Source of the DNA: an uncultured Pseudomonadota bacterium
GTDB lineage: Bacteria; Pseudomonadota; Gammaproteobacteria; Burkholderiales; SG8-41
Length of the DNA: 22,249 nucleotides
Reading direction: 5' to 3'
NCBI GenBank assembly: GCA_946885605.1
Contig: CAMPGR010000051.1
Coordinates: 1 to 22,249 of the forward strand
Shown here: positions 8,777 through 15,600 of the stretch, in pieces
How positions within the stretch are numbered: position 1 is the first letter of the stretch
Layout of the letters: the number at the start of each line of letters is the position of its first letter
Program-made: the position numbers and the translations under genes
The notes under the pieces: generated by a model
Told to the model about the DNA's origin: nothing
The model's input: the letters and a program-made list of their open reading frames with translations, nothing else
The model's database searches: none

Positions 8777-9583
8777 TCAGGGCGTGCTTCCCGAGTGCGC
8801 GCGCGGCAGCGGTTCGCGCCAGCGCAGCATGAGATACGCAAAGAACAGCGCCAGCGCCGCCAGGAGATGCTTGAGCGTGTGTCCGCTCACCATTCCGGCC
8901 GTCGTCTCGAACGTCTGCCGGTCGAGCGCTTCCGCGACTTTCGCCAGCAGATAGCACGCAAGCCCGTAAAGCAGGAAGCCGCGGTGCGTGTAACGGCCGG
9001 GAAACAGCGCGACGAGTAGCGACAGAATGACGAGCGGCATGAACTGCACCCACGCGTAGAGCCGGAGATCGTCGGCATAGTGCCACCATGCGACGCTCGC
9101 AGCGCCCACGGCGAGCGCAGGGACGAGCAGCAATTTCTCTAGTCTCTCGCTGATGTGTTCGGAGAGGAGCGCGACGAACAGCCCCATGAAGCCGATCGTC
9201 ATGGGCAGCCGATCCCACACGAGGGACGCATTATCGGGCGCCCAGTGGTAGTAACCGGAGCCGAACGCTACCAGCATCGCGCCCGCGAACAGCACCGTCC
9301 ACGACATGCGCGCCCCATGCACGGGGCGGTTCAACGAGAGGGCGATCCCCGCAATGCCTATGGCGAGAAACGCCGCGTTCGATGCGACGTTGAGAAAGTT
9401 CGGCACGCCGGCCGCGCCGCGGCGGTCCGCGAACTGGTGATAGCCGGTATCCTGTGCGATGGGGTCGACGGACATCGCCACCGCGAGCAGAGCCAAGGAC
9501 ACTCCGCAAAGCGCCCACTCGCGCCAGTGCCCCGTTACCGCATCCGTACCCTTCGCCGCGTGGTTCACGTTCGCGCTCCACAC
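8777..9583 (-). CDS. Alkaline ceramidase-like (CREST superfamily) integral membrane hydrolase
   Basis: About 268 aa with some seven hydrophobic segments. The zinc-site pattern of alkaline ceramidases is complete: Ser109 and His113 in SGYYH, Asp124 in WDRLPM, and His235/His239 in GHTLKH. The Ser-x3-His-x10-Asp spacing and the His-x3-His spacing match those known for human ACER3, and other conserved pieces (PNFLNVASN, MTIGFMGL) also fit. The family hydrolyses amide bonds of ceramides; many bacterial members are uncharacterised and their lipid is unknown. The start is uncertain. GTG at 9583 is preferred because GGGGA lies ten bases upstream, and residues before it look non-coding. The ribosome-binding site lies inside a perfect hairpin (separate entry). 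The Lhr gene follows on the same strand. Confidence 0.82.
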   Translation of the reverse strand: MWSANVNHAAKGTDAVTGHWREWALCGVSLALLAVAMSVDPIAQDTGYHQFADRRGAAGVPNFLNVASNAAFLAIGIAGIALSLNRPVHGARMSWTVLFAGAMLVAFGSGYYHWAPDNASLVWDRLPMTIGFMGLFVALLSEHISERLEKLLLVPALAVGAASVAWWHYADDLRLYAWVQFMPLVILSLLVALFPGRYTHRGFLLYGLACYLLAKVAEALDRQTFETTAGMVSGHTLKHLLAALALFFAYLMLRWREPLPRAHSGSTP

Positions 9584-9590
9584 ACCATGC

Positions 9591-9610
9591 GAATCCCCTG
9601 TCCGGGATTC
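9591..9610 (-). promoter_or_regulatory. Perfect 7-bp inverted repeat covering a ribosome-binding site
   Basis: On the minus strand GAATCCC, a six-base loop GGACAG, then GGGATTC. The 3' arm contains most of GGGGA, the apparent ribosome-binding site of the ceramidase-like gene, ten bases before its GTG. If transcribed, the hairpin would hide that site; as DNA it could equally be an operator. Only the symmetry is seen; function is inferred. Confidence 0.35.
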
Positions 9611-9697
9611 TAGCGTGCGATGCCGCCAGAAAGGCAAGCACGGCGAAGTACGATGCCAGTGCCGCGCGGCAGGAACAGCACTGAGCCCGCCTTCGAC

Positions 9698-9726
9698 TTG
9701 CCGCTTCCCGGCACCGCGCGTATGGT
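9698..9726 (+). promoter_or_regulatory. Candidate sigma-70 promoter for the TRAP-type binding protein
   Basis: TTGCCG (9698-9703) and TATGGT (9721-9726) are separated by exactly 17 bases, and each matches four of six consensus positions. Transcription would start near 9733, about 70 bases before the preferred start codon. A perfect 5-bp inverted repeat GGCAT-CGC-ATGCC (9736-9748) lies just downstream and could be an operator. Confidence 0.35.
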
Positions 9727-9801
9727 GCACGCATAGGCATCGCATGCCTCCACAAAATGGAACGCGACTGCGGAAGCGTGCCGAAAACGACGGAGCGTCA
9801 G

Positions 9802-10728
9802 GTGAACTATCCCATCGAGATATGCATGGGCGGATATGGCCCGGCGAGCACGACGTGCAGCCGTGGGATGAAGGCGATCGGCGACCGGCTCGAAGCCGAC
9901 TTCGGGAAGGACGTGGACATCAAGTACGTCTGGAACGTCATGGACTTCGGCTACAAGGGCGGAGACCTGCTATGGATGACCGAGCGCGGCATCCTCACGC
10001 TTTGCTATCAGTCGACGAGCTACCTCGCCGACCGCGTGCCCGAGCTCGACTTTGCCGATCTGCCGTTTCTGTTCGCCACACTGCAAGAGGGGCGCGCCGC
10101 GATGGATGGCGTGCTGGGCGAATATCTGAGCCGCAGGATCGAGGAGCGGATCGGCTATCGCGTGGCCGGTTACTTCGAGAACGGCTACCGGCATATCTCG
10201 AACCGCCTGCGCACGGTGCACGCACCCGCCGACCTCCACGGCATGCGCATCCGGCTGATGCCGGGAAAGGTGCATGGCCGCAGCTTCGAGCTCCTCGGCG
10301 CGGCGCCGTTTTCGCTCGATCTCAAGCCGGGGCTCGAAGCCGTCATATCGGGCGCTGTGGACGCGCAGGAAAATCCGCTCGCGAATACGGTCGACTACGG
10401 CGCGCATCGCGTGCACCGGTATCACACGCTCACCGGGCACTGCTATCTCTCGCGCGGCATCTATGTGAACCGGGCCGCGTTCGACGGCTGGCCCGAAGAG
10501 TTTCGGCGCGCCTTCCTTGAAGCTGCGCGAGCGGGGATCGCCGTGCAACGAGCACTCGCCGAGGAGGAAGAGCGCATCGCCCGGCGGGCGATCGAGGACG
10601 CGGGCGGCGAGGTGATCGAGTTGAGCGCCGACGCCCGCGAGGCGTTTGCGCGCGCGGTGCAACCGCTCCACGACGAGATGCGGCAGCGTTTCGGTGAGGA
10701 AATGTTCGCGCTCGCGCGCCGGGCATGA
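9802..10728 (+). CDS. TRAP-type (DctP family) solute-binding protein lacking a signal peptide
   Basis: A 308-aa protein related to DctP receptors of TRAP transporters, which normally bind carboxylates in the periplasm. Landmarks are the N-terminal beta strand IEICMGGYGP, the conserved GMRIRLMPGK segment whose Arg usually holds the substrate carboxylate, and the SGAVDAQENP segment (about residues 188-197). No signal peptide can be found. From GTG 9802 the protein begins directly at the mature domain, and the alternative ATG at 9757 adds only a polar 15-residue stretch. GTG is preferred because CGGAG lies six bases upstream. Length equals a mature receptor. No DctQ or DctM membrane genes are nearby; the neighbours are a divergent ceramidase-like gene and a convergent lipoprotein. 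It may be a cytoplasmic binding or enzyme-like derivative. Ligand unknown. Confidence 0.85.
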   Translation: MNYPIEICMGGYGPASTTCSRGMKAIGDRLEADFGKDVDIKYVWNVMDFGYKGGDLLWMTERGILTLCYQSTSYLADRVPELDFADLPFLFATLQEGRAAMDGVLGEYLSRRIEERIGYRVAGYFENGYRHISNRLRTVHAPADLHGMRIRLMPGKVHGRSFELLGAAPFSLDLKPGLEAVISGAVDAQENPLANTVDYGAHRVHRYHTLTGHCYLSRGIYVNRAAFDGWPEEFRRAFLEAARAGIAVQRALAEEEERIARRAIEDAGGEVIELSADAREAFARAVQPLHDEMRQRFGEEMFALARRA

Positions 10729-10751
10729 GCCCTGCGGCGTGCCGCGTCGTT

Positions 10752-11144
10752 TCAGTAGCGCCGGAAAGTGCTGCAGTACTCCGCCGACCCCTGCCAGGTC
10801 TGCTCCACCACGCGCCCACCCTCGAATACGAGGGTGCGCTCGCAGCGCGCAAGCTCGCTTCCTCCCGGACCCACCGTCACCCCGGTGCCGACACCTATTC
10901 CTCCGCTGCCCCCGAATATTCCTATCGAGGGCCAGATCGTGCTGCGGGGGAGACTCCCCTCCGACACCCAGGTGTAGGCGTAGCGGTCCTTGGAGAGCTG
11001 CGTGCTGCGCGCCGGCACCCCCCACTGGCGCACCACTTCGTCATACGTTGCGCCTTGCCAGGAAGCCTTCGCCTCGCTGACATCGCGCTCGATGCTGGCG
11101 CAACCGTATAGAACGAGCATCAATGCCGCCGCAATCGCTTTCAT
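10752..11144 (-). CDS. Small lipoprotein, possibly with a BamE/SmpA-like fold
   Basis: A 130-aa precursor with a signal peptide ending in LYGC, so Cys15 is the likely lipidated residue. After it, GATYDEVVRQWGVPARS (31-47), a YAYTWV strand and a closing LVFEGGRVV strand follow the helix-then-strands order of SmpA/OmlA (BamE-like) lipoproteins; this resemblance is by eye only. A very glycine-rich stretch (about 74-95) interrupts the domain, and Cys101 with Cys124 could form a periplasmic disulfide. AAGGAG lies six bases before the ATG. It follows the PsiE-like gene on the same strand after 40 bases and converges on the TRAP receptor gene. Function unknown. Confidence 0.8.
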   Translation of the reverse strand: MKAIAAALMLVLYGCASIERDVSEAKASWQGATYDEVVRQWGVPARSTQLSKDRYAYTWVSEGSLPRSTIWPSIGIFGGSGGIGVGTGVTVGPGGSELARCERTLVFEGGRVVEQTWQGSAEYCSTFRRY

Positions 11145-11184
11145 GGTTCGCTCCTTGATGCGCGTAGGCTCGCAGGTTCAGCGC

Positions 11185-11604
11185 TCAGTGCTCGGTCACC
11201 TGCGGCTCCTCGCTGACCGTCAACTTCGCCTCAGCAAACTGGACGAGCAGCACGCTCAACGTCAGCATGAGCACAGCGCCGGTGATGATGAGCAGGTTGT
11301 CGACCGACATCTCCTCGATGTCCACGACCAGAAAGCGGGTCATCGCCGTAATGGCCACATACAGCAGGAAAAGCACCGGGAGGCGGTCGGTCTTGAAGTA
11401 CACGCCGATCATCGCGCCGAGCTCGAGGTAGATGAAGAGAAGCAGGATATCGTCAAGTCCGGCGCGGCCCTCCTGGATCATGCCGATATATTCGTAGACA
11501 GCGGCCCAGACGATGGTCCCGCCGAGCACGAAGAGACCGGCGATCTGAAAACCGTCCACCAGTCCCTTGCCGATACGATCCAGGCGCTTCTCGAACTTTT
11601 TCAT
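11185..11604 (-). CDS. PsiE family (phosphate-starvation-inducible-like) membrane protein
   Basis: A 139-aa inner-membrane protein with four hydrophobic helices at about 18-40, 51-70, 75-95 and 103-122, a basic N-terminus (KKFEKRLDR) and an acidic C-terminal tail. The layout and segments such as LELGAMIGVYFK and FLVVDIEEMS match the PsiE family. E. coli psiE is induced by phosphate starvation, but the molecular role is not established. No Pho box was recognised upstream. The ATG at 11604 is chosen because it directly precedes the basic segment; its ribosome-binding site is weak (GAAG). A lipoprotein gene follows on the same strand. Confidence 0.85.
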   Translation of the reverse strand: MKKFEKRLDRIGKGLVDGFQIAGLFVLGGTIVWAAVYEYIGMIQEGRAGLDDILLLFIYLELGAMIGVYFKTDRLPVLFLLYVAITAMTRFLVVDIEEMSVDNLLIITGAVLMLTLSVLLVQFAEAKLTVSEEPQVTEH

Positions 11605-11694
11605 GACGGTATCGCTTCGCCGAATTGCCCATTGAGGCGGACCATCGCGGCGGACGGTTAGTTCACCCCAAACCCGCACGTTACCGGAAGAGGT

Positions 11695-11733
11695 GCGGCG
11701 CGGAACAGATCGCTTCTCAAGAATCTGCGCCGC
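11695..11733 (-). terminator. Nested inverted repeat directly after the DinB-family gene
   Basis: Starting at the base after the stop codon, the minus strand reads GCGGCGC (11733-11727) and ends with GCGCCGC (11701-11695), a 7-bp perfect outer stem. Inside lie AGAT/ATCT and a TTCT-TG-AGAA palindrome. There is no U-run, so this may protect the 3' end or assist termination rather than being a classic intrinsic terminator. Confidence 0.35.
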
Positions 11734-12261
11734 TCAGCCCAGGCCGGTACGGGCGAGTTCCGGCGCCTGCTCGCGCAGGAATACGGGAAGGTCGGTCGTC
11801 GGCGGGCGGGCCGGAATCTGGTAGAAGAGATCGGCGACAAAGCCGCGGTGATAGGTCGTGTGGTTGACGACGTGCAGCAGGATTTCCGCGCGCATCATGA
11901 CGCCGCGATTGCCGCCGATCAAGGTAAATGAAACTTTTTCCGCAAGGTCGACGTCCGTGAGCCCGTCGCTCCACTCGACATACCAGCGGTCTACCTCCTG
12001 CTGCCTCCGCCACAACTCCGCGAGCGGCGGATGCTCGGGCGTATTGCGCGCCGTGTAGCCGTGCTCGCGACCCTCCAGGTGCGCCTGCCAGATGAGATCG
12101 ATCACGTAGTTGTGATTGAGCGTATGCACTATGTTCCTGAAGAGGCTCGGCCGGGCTCTCGTCGCTTCTCCTTCCGGCAAGGCGGCAACCGCTTCGAAGA
12201 TCTCCCGGTTTGCCCACGCGTTGTAGCGGGTGAGCTTGCGCGCGCTGCGGGTGGCGATCAT
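11734..12261 (-). CDS. DinB family metal-dependent four-helix protein
   Basis: A 175-aa protein of the DinB/YfiT-like superfamily, cytoplasmic four-helix bundles with a metal-binding histidine triad. The candidate ligands are His50 in TLNHNYV and the His134-x3-His138 pair in VNHTTYHRG, in the usual positions. The N-terminal RYNAWANREIF segment is the family's typical first helix. Relatives are DNA-damage-induced proteins of unknown activity or thiol transferases using bacillithiol or mycothiol, so the reaction cannot be assigned. GGAG lies six bases before the ATG. Convergent neighbours are absent; a strong inverted repeat follows the stop. Confidence 0.88.
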   Translation of the reverse strand: MIATRSARKLTRYNAWANREIFEAVAALPEGEATRARPSLFRNIVHTLNHNYVIDLIWQAHLEGREHGYTARNTPEHPPLAELWRRQQEVDRWYVEWSDGLTDVDLAEKVSFTLIGGNRGVMMRAEILLHVVNHTTYHRGFVADLFYQIPARPPTTDLPVFLREQAPELARTGLG

Positions 12262-12366
12262 GGGGGCTCCGGGGGTGTCACGCTCGTGCGGGGGATGTTA
12301 CACGATTGCGGAGCGCCTCCTAGTGGCCGGCGCGGTTTTCTTTTGTCATCGCGCGGCTTATCATGG

Positions 12367-12385
12367 CCTCGCTTCAAAAGCGAGG
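12367..12385 (+). promoter_or_regulatory. Perfect 8-bp hairpin overlapping the MmgE/PrpD ribosome-binding site
   Basis: CCTCGCTT, loop CAA, AAGCGAGG. The 3' arm overlaps the GAGGAG ribosome-binding site (12382-12387) of the gene starting at 12394. In RNA this would sequester the site; in DNA it is a compact operator-like palindrome. No known binding motif was recognised. Confidence 0.4.
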
Positions 12386-12393
12386 AGACGAAG

Positions 12394-13779
12394 ATGGCAG
12401 GAGACGTGACGCGGGCGCTCGCCCGATTCGCCGCGGAACTGCGCTACGAAGAGATACCGCTCGGCGTGCGCGAGTATTGCAAGGATCTGCTGCTCGATGC
12501 CCTCGCCTGCGCCGTAGCCGGCCACGCAGGTGAAGAAACGCACCAGGTGCATGCGCTCGCTGCCGCGCTGGCGCAATCCGCCGAATCGAGCGTAATCGGC
12601 GCGGGGCGCCTGTCGCTCGCCGGCGCAACACTGTTGAACGGCTATCTCGTCACCGCGGTGACGATGTGCGACGTGCACCGCCCCACGCTCACGCACATCA
12701 CGCCCGAAGTCGTTCCGCCGGCGCTCGCCATTGCGGAACGCGATGGGCTCACCGGCCGCGAACTGCTCGTCGCACTCGCCTCGGGCTTCGAGACCACCAC
12801 GCGCGTCGGCATCGGGCTCGATTTTCCCGTGTTTCGCTCCCGCGGCTGGCATGGGCCGGGGGTGATCGGCCCCTTCGGCGCGGCGGCGGCAGTGGGGCGA
12901 TTGCGCGGATTCGACGAAGAAACGATGGCACGCGCCTTCGGCCTTGCGGGCAGCCAGTCGGCCGGCACTTTCGCCGCGTGGGGCACGCCGACCGTCAAGT
13001 TCCATCAATGCCGCGGTGCGCTCTCGGGCTTGCTGGCCGCGTTACTGGCGGAGCAAAAGTTCGTCGCCACGCGGGAATTCCTGACAGCACACGACGGCGG
13101 CCTGTACTCGACGTACACCAACGGGGGCAGGCCGGATGCCGTTGCCGCGGATCTTGGCAGGCGCTGGGAACTGGAACAGGTTGCGCTTCGGCTGTGGCCA
13201 TCGGCTTCCACAGTGCAAGGAGTCATCACGGCGATGTTCGATCTCGTGGAGCAGCACGCGATTGCGCCGACGAAGGTGAAGCGCCTTCGGGTTGTCGTCG
13301 GCAAGACGGCCTACGACATGCACGGCATCTTTCCGCGCTACCAGGGCAAGTTCGAAGCGTTGCTCTCCATACATTATGTGGCCGCGGTGATACTGCACGA
13401 GAAGCGCCTCACGCTCGCGCAGTTCGAGCCCGCCCGCTACAACGATCCCGAGCTTCGGCGTTTCGCGGCCGAACAGGTAGAGGTTCACTGCGACCCCTCG
13501 TTAGCCGGCGTTCAAAGTATCGTCGAAGCGCAGACGATGGACGGGGCCAAATTCGCGGTGCGATGCGATCATGCACGGGGCTCCCCGGAGAATCGCCTTA
13601 CGCGGGCCGAACTGGAGGAAAAGTTCCGGACCTATGCCAGAGGGCGATTGACAGAATCGCACATCGAGAAGGCGATTGCCGCGGTCTCCAGGCTCGAAGA
13701 GCTGGAATCGGCGCGAACCCTGATGGCGATGCTCGCCGGCGCGGAAGAAAGGCCCCTGCAGAAAGCGGCGGCTGGGTGA
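12394..13779 (+). CDS. MmgE/PrpD family protein (2-methylcitrate dehydratase-like)
   Basis: A 461-aa cytoplasmic protein of the MmgE/PrpD family, whose members dehydrate 2-methylcitrate, decarboxylate cis-aconitate or isomerise related acids. Landmarks are the N-terminal helical domain with LLLDALACAVAGH, the SVIGAGRLSLAGATLLNG segment, the MCDVHRPT segment where relatives usually carry the DD-x-H-type motif, the glycine-rich GWHGPGVIGPFGAAAA loop, and the KFHQCRGAL segment. No prpB, prpC or acnD is nearby, so methylcitrate-cycle function is not supported and the substrate is open. The ATG at 12394 is chosen because GAGGAG lies six to eleven bases upstream; the reading frame continues upstream without recognisable protein. 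Length is normal for the family. Confidence 0.9.
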   Translation: MAGDVTRALARFAAELRYEEIPLGVREYCKDLLLDALACAVAGHAGEETHQVHALAAALAQSAESSVIGAGRLSLAGATLLNGYLVTAVTMCDVHRPTLTHITPEVVPPALAIAERDGLTGRELLVALASGFETTTRVGIGLDFPVFRSRGWHGPGVIGPFGAAAAVGRLRGFDEETMARAFGLAGSQSAGTFAAWGTPTVKFHQCRGALSGLLAALLAEQKFVATREFLTAHDGGLYSTYTNGGRPDAVAADLGRRWELEQVALRLWPSASTVQGVITAMFDLVEQHAIAPTKVKRLRVVVGKTAYDMHGIFPRYQGKFEALLSIHYVAAVILHEKRLTLAQFEPARYNDPELRRFAAEQVEVHCDPSLAGVQSIVEAQTMDGAKFAVRCDHARGSPENRLTRAELEEKFRTYARGRLTESHIEKAIAAVSRLEELESARTLMAMLAGAEERPLQKAAAG

Positions 13780-13824
13780 ACTCGGCGGCGAGGGTGGGCA
13801 GCGCGCGCGCCGCTCGGGGTCGCG

Positions 13825-13851
13825 TTCACTCTCGAAAGTGTGGAGGATAAT
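13825..13851 (+). promoter_or_regulatory. Candidate promoter with a palindrome in its spacer
   Basis: TTCACT (13825-13830) and GATAAT (13846-13851, five of six consensus positions) are separated by 15 bases, shorter than ideal. CACTCTCGAAAGTG (13827-13840) is symmetrical at 12 of 14 positions and overlaps the spacer, as an operator would. It would serve the small membrane protein at 13892 with a leader of about 35 bases. Confidence 0.35.
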
Positions 13852-13891
13852 ACGCTCGCCCGCGCGTCTTCGTACCAAGGCCGGGCCATCC

Positions 13892-14239
13892 ATGCCTCGC
13901 TGGAAAAAGGCAATCCTCGTCGCTTCACTGGTCGCGCTCCCGCTGACCGCCGCCTGCCGATTCATCCATCACACCGATCGTGAGTATTCCTACTGGATAC
14001 GCTTGTACGGCGAGAACGTCGTATGGCTGGAGGAGCGCTGCGCGGAGCTACACGCCCCGGGCGCCTGCGATAGGGCTGAAGACCGGCGCTCCTTCCTTGC
14101 GGCGCTCGAATCCCACCGCGCCAGCGTTGCGACGTGGTGGTGGCCGACCGTTATACTCACCGCACTTGCGTGGCTCACGTTAGTGGCTTCATTGATTGCG
14201 GGCGCAAGAGGATTATTGAGCCGGCGCAAGCGCGCCTGA
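13892..14239 (+). CDS. Small two-helix membrane protein of unknown function
   Basis: A 115-aa protein I do not recognise. A basic N-terminus (MPRWKK) precedes a hydrophobic helix (about 7-25). A polar loop of some 55 residues with Cys50 and Cys59 follows, then a second helix (about 82-104) and a basic tail RRKRA. The positive-inside rule puts both ends in the cytoplasm and the loop in the periplasm, where the cysteines could pair. LTAAC at 18-22 is a poor lipobox and is more likely part of the helix. The ATG has only a weak AAGG upstream. It follows the MmgE/PrpD gene by 112 bases with its own candidate promoter, and converges on the acyltransferase gene. Confidence 0.6.
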   Translation: MPRWKKAILVASLVALPLTAACRFIHHTDREYSYWIRLYGENVVWLEERCAELHAPGACDRAEDRRSFLAALESHRASVATWWWPTVILTALAWLTLVASLIAGARGLLSRRKRA

Positions 14240-14247
14240 TGATCCCG

Positions 14248-15483
14248 CTACAAGGCGAGCCGCCGCCTCGTTTTCAGGGCTACCTTCCTGCCGAGTTGCA
14301 TCCCGGGGCGCTCGACGAGCAGACAGCCCAGGCAGGCCACCAGGATGACCAGGAATCCGCACAAGGCGATGGTCAACCAGTAGCGGCCGTTGCTTTGCAG
14401 GGCGAAAGCCTTGATGGGCACGATGGCGAAAACGCCGCTCAACACCAGCCCGTGGAGCAGATAGACGCTGTAGCTCATTTCGCCGAGCCGGCGAACGGGC
14501 TTGATGCCGAGGATACCGAGTACCGTGTTTCCGGAACTCAGCACGTGGAATACGATGCCGATCAGAACGACCTGCACGATTCCCTTCGCCGTATGGAAGC
14601 CGGCAAACAATATTCCGAGGCTGAAGATCGCGATCGCCAGGCCGAGCCTGCCTTCCAGGCGCATCTGAATGCCGGCGTGCCGGAGGGATGCGGCAATCAT
14701 TCCGCAGAGGAACAGGCTCGCGTACAACGCGTGAGCGCTCGGGTCGAGCGCATAGGCCGCAAAAGTGAGCGCGAGCCCGCCGAGCACCGCCTGAAGATGC
14801 CACGGTGTTGCGGCGAGCGGGGCGAGCATCGGCAGGGAGAAATAGTAGAGCCACTCGTAGCGCAGCGTCCACGTCACGCCTGCCATCAACAACCCGGTTT
14901 TCTCGTATCCGTTCACGTCCGGCTGACCCAGAATCCCGAGCGTGAGCCATCGCGCCACATCGCCAAAGAGCAGATGAGGCGGCTCGCGCAACTCGAAATC
15001 GGTGCGAGCCATCACCACGAGCAGCACACCACCTACTGCGACGAGATACAGTGGCGCGATGCGGAAAAACCGGCCGATGTAGAGCTGTATCCAGTCGACC
15101 GTTCCGCGTGCATCGAGAAGCTTTCTCCAGAACAGGAAGCCCGTGATGGCAAAGAAGAACGCCACGCTGACTTCTCCGAGCAACGTGTAGAACGCGGAGG
15201 GCGGATAGTTCCAGCTGCCGGTGCGCAAATACTGGTTCGTCACCACGGCATGGTGACCGAATACGCCGAATGCGAGCAGGCCTCGGAGACCGTGAATTGC
15301 GGAAGAGCGCTGGCGCGGGTCGGGCGCTTCCACGTCGACGATGCGGAATATGCGGTCCACTCGCAGCAACACGAGGGCGCCGGCGAGAATGCCGAAAAAC
15401 GGCCATACGGCATACAGCTTCAGCTTGATCCCTCCCTTTATGCGTGGACAGAGGGATGACAACCTGTGCACGAATTTGTTCAC
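14248..15483 (-). CDS. Acyltransferase 3 family integral membrane protein
   Basis: About 412 aa with ten or more hydrophobic segments, of the acyltransferase-3 family that moves acetyl or other acyl groups onto sugars of surface polysaccharide, lipopolysaccharide or secreted molecules. The conserved IHGLRGLLAFGVFGHH segment carries the catalytic His pair (about residues 77-78), and GRFFRIAPLYL is the usual Arg-rich motif. An extra helix precedes the GLRG segment, as in a known subgroup. The start is uncertain: GTG 15483 is given, but the best ribosome-binding site (GGGAGG) stands before a CTG at 15423. An ATG at 15519 and a start at 15597 also exist. No glycan genes are nearby, so the acceptor is unknown. 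Confidence 0.85.
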   Translation of the reverse strand: MNKFVHRLSSLCPRIKGGIKLKLYAVWPFFGILAGALVLLRVDRIFRIVDVEAPDPRQRSSAIHGLRGLLAFGVFGHHAVVTNQYLRTGSWNYPPSAFYTLLGEVSVAFFFAITGFLFWRKLLDARGTVDWIQLYIGRFFRIAPLYLVAVGGVLLVVMARTDFELREPPHLLFGDVARWLTLGILGQPDVNGYEKTGLLMAGVTWTLRYEWLYYFSLPMLAPLAATPWHLQAVLGGLALTFAAYALDPSAHALYASLFLCGMIAASLRHAGIQMRLEGRLGLAIAIFSLGILFAGFHTAKGIVQVVLIGIVFHVLSSGNTVLGILGIKPVRRLGEMSYSVYLLHGLVLSGVFAIVPIKAFALQSNGRYWLTIALCGFLVILVACLGCLLVERPGMQLGRKVALKTRRRLAL

Positions 15484-15600
15484 GCCGTCTTCGGCGCGCG
15501 TCGGGCACGGGCTTTGCATGAGCGCCGGGGGGCTGCAAATCGCCGCGAACGCCGCGCGCTGGTAAACTGCGGCCTCGATCCTGTCGGCCTTTGCCACGAT

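Noticed and set aside
12343..12364. TTGTCA and TATCAT as a promoter for the MmgE/PrpD gene
   Set aside because: The spacer is only 10 bases.
13943..13957. Lipobox LTAAC in the small two-helix protein
   Set aside because: Thr at the -3 position is atypical and a second membrane helix plus basic tail fits an ordinary membrane protein better.
14134..15459. 441-codon plus-strand frame opposite the acyltransferase
   Set aside because: The minus strand encodes clear membrane helices and the GLRG/HH motif; the plus frame is a Glu/Gln/His-rich shadow.
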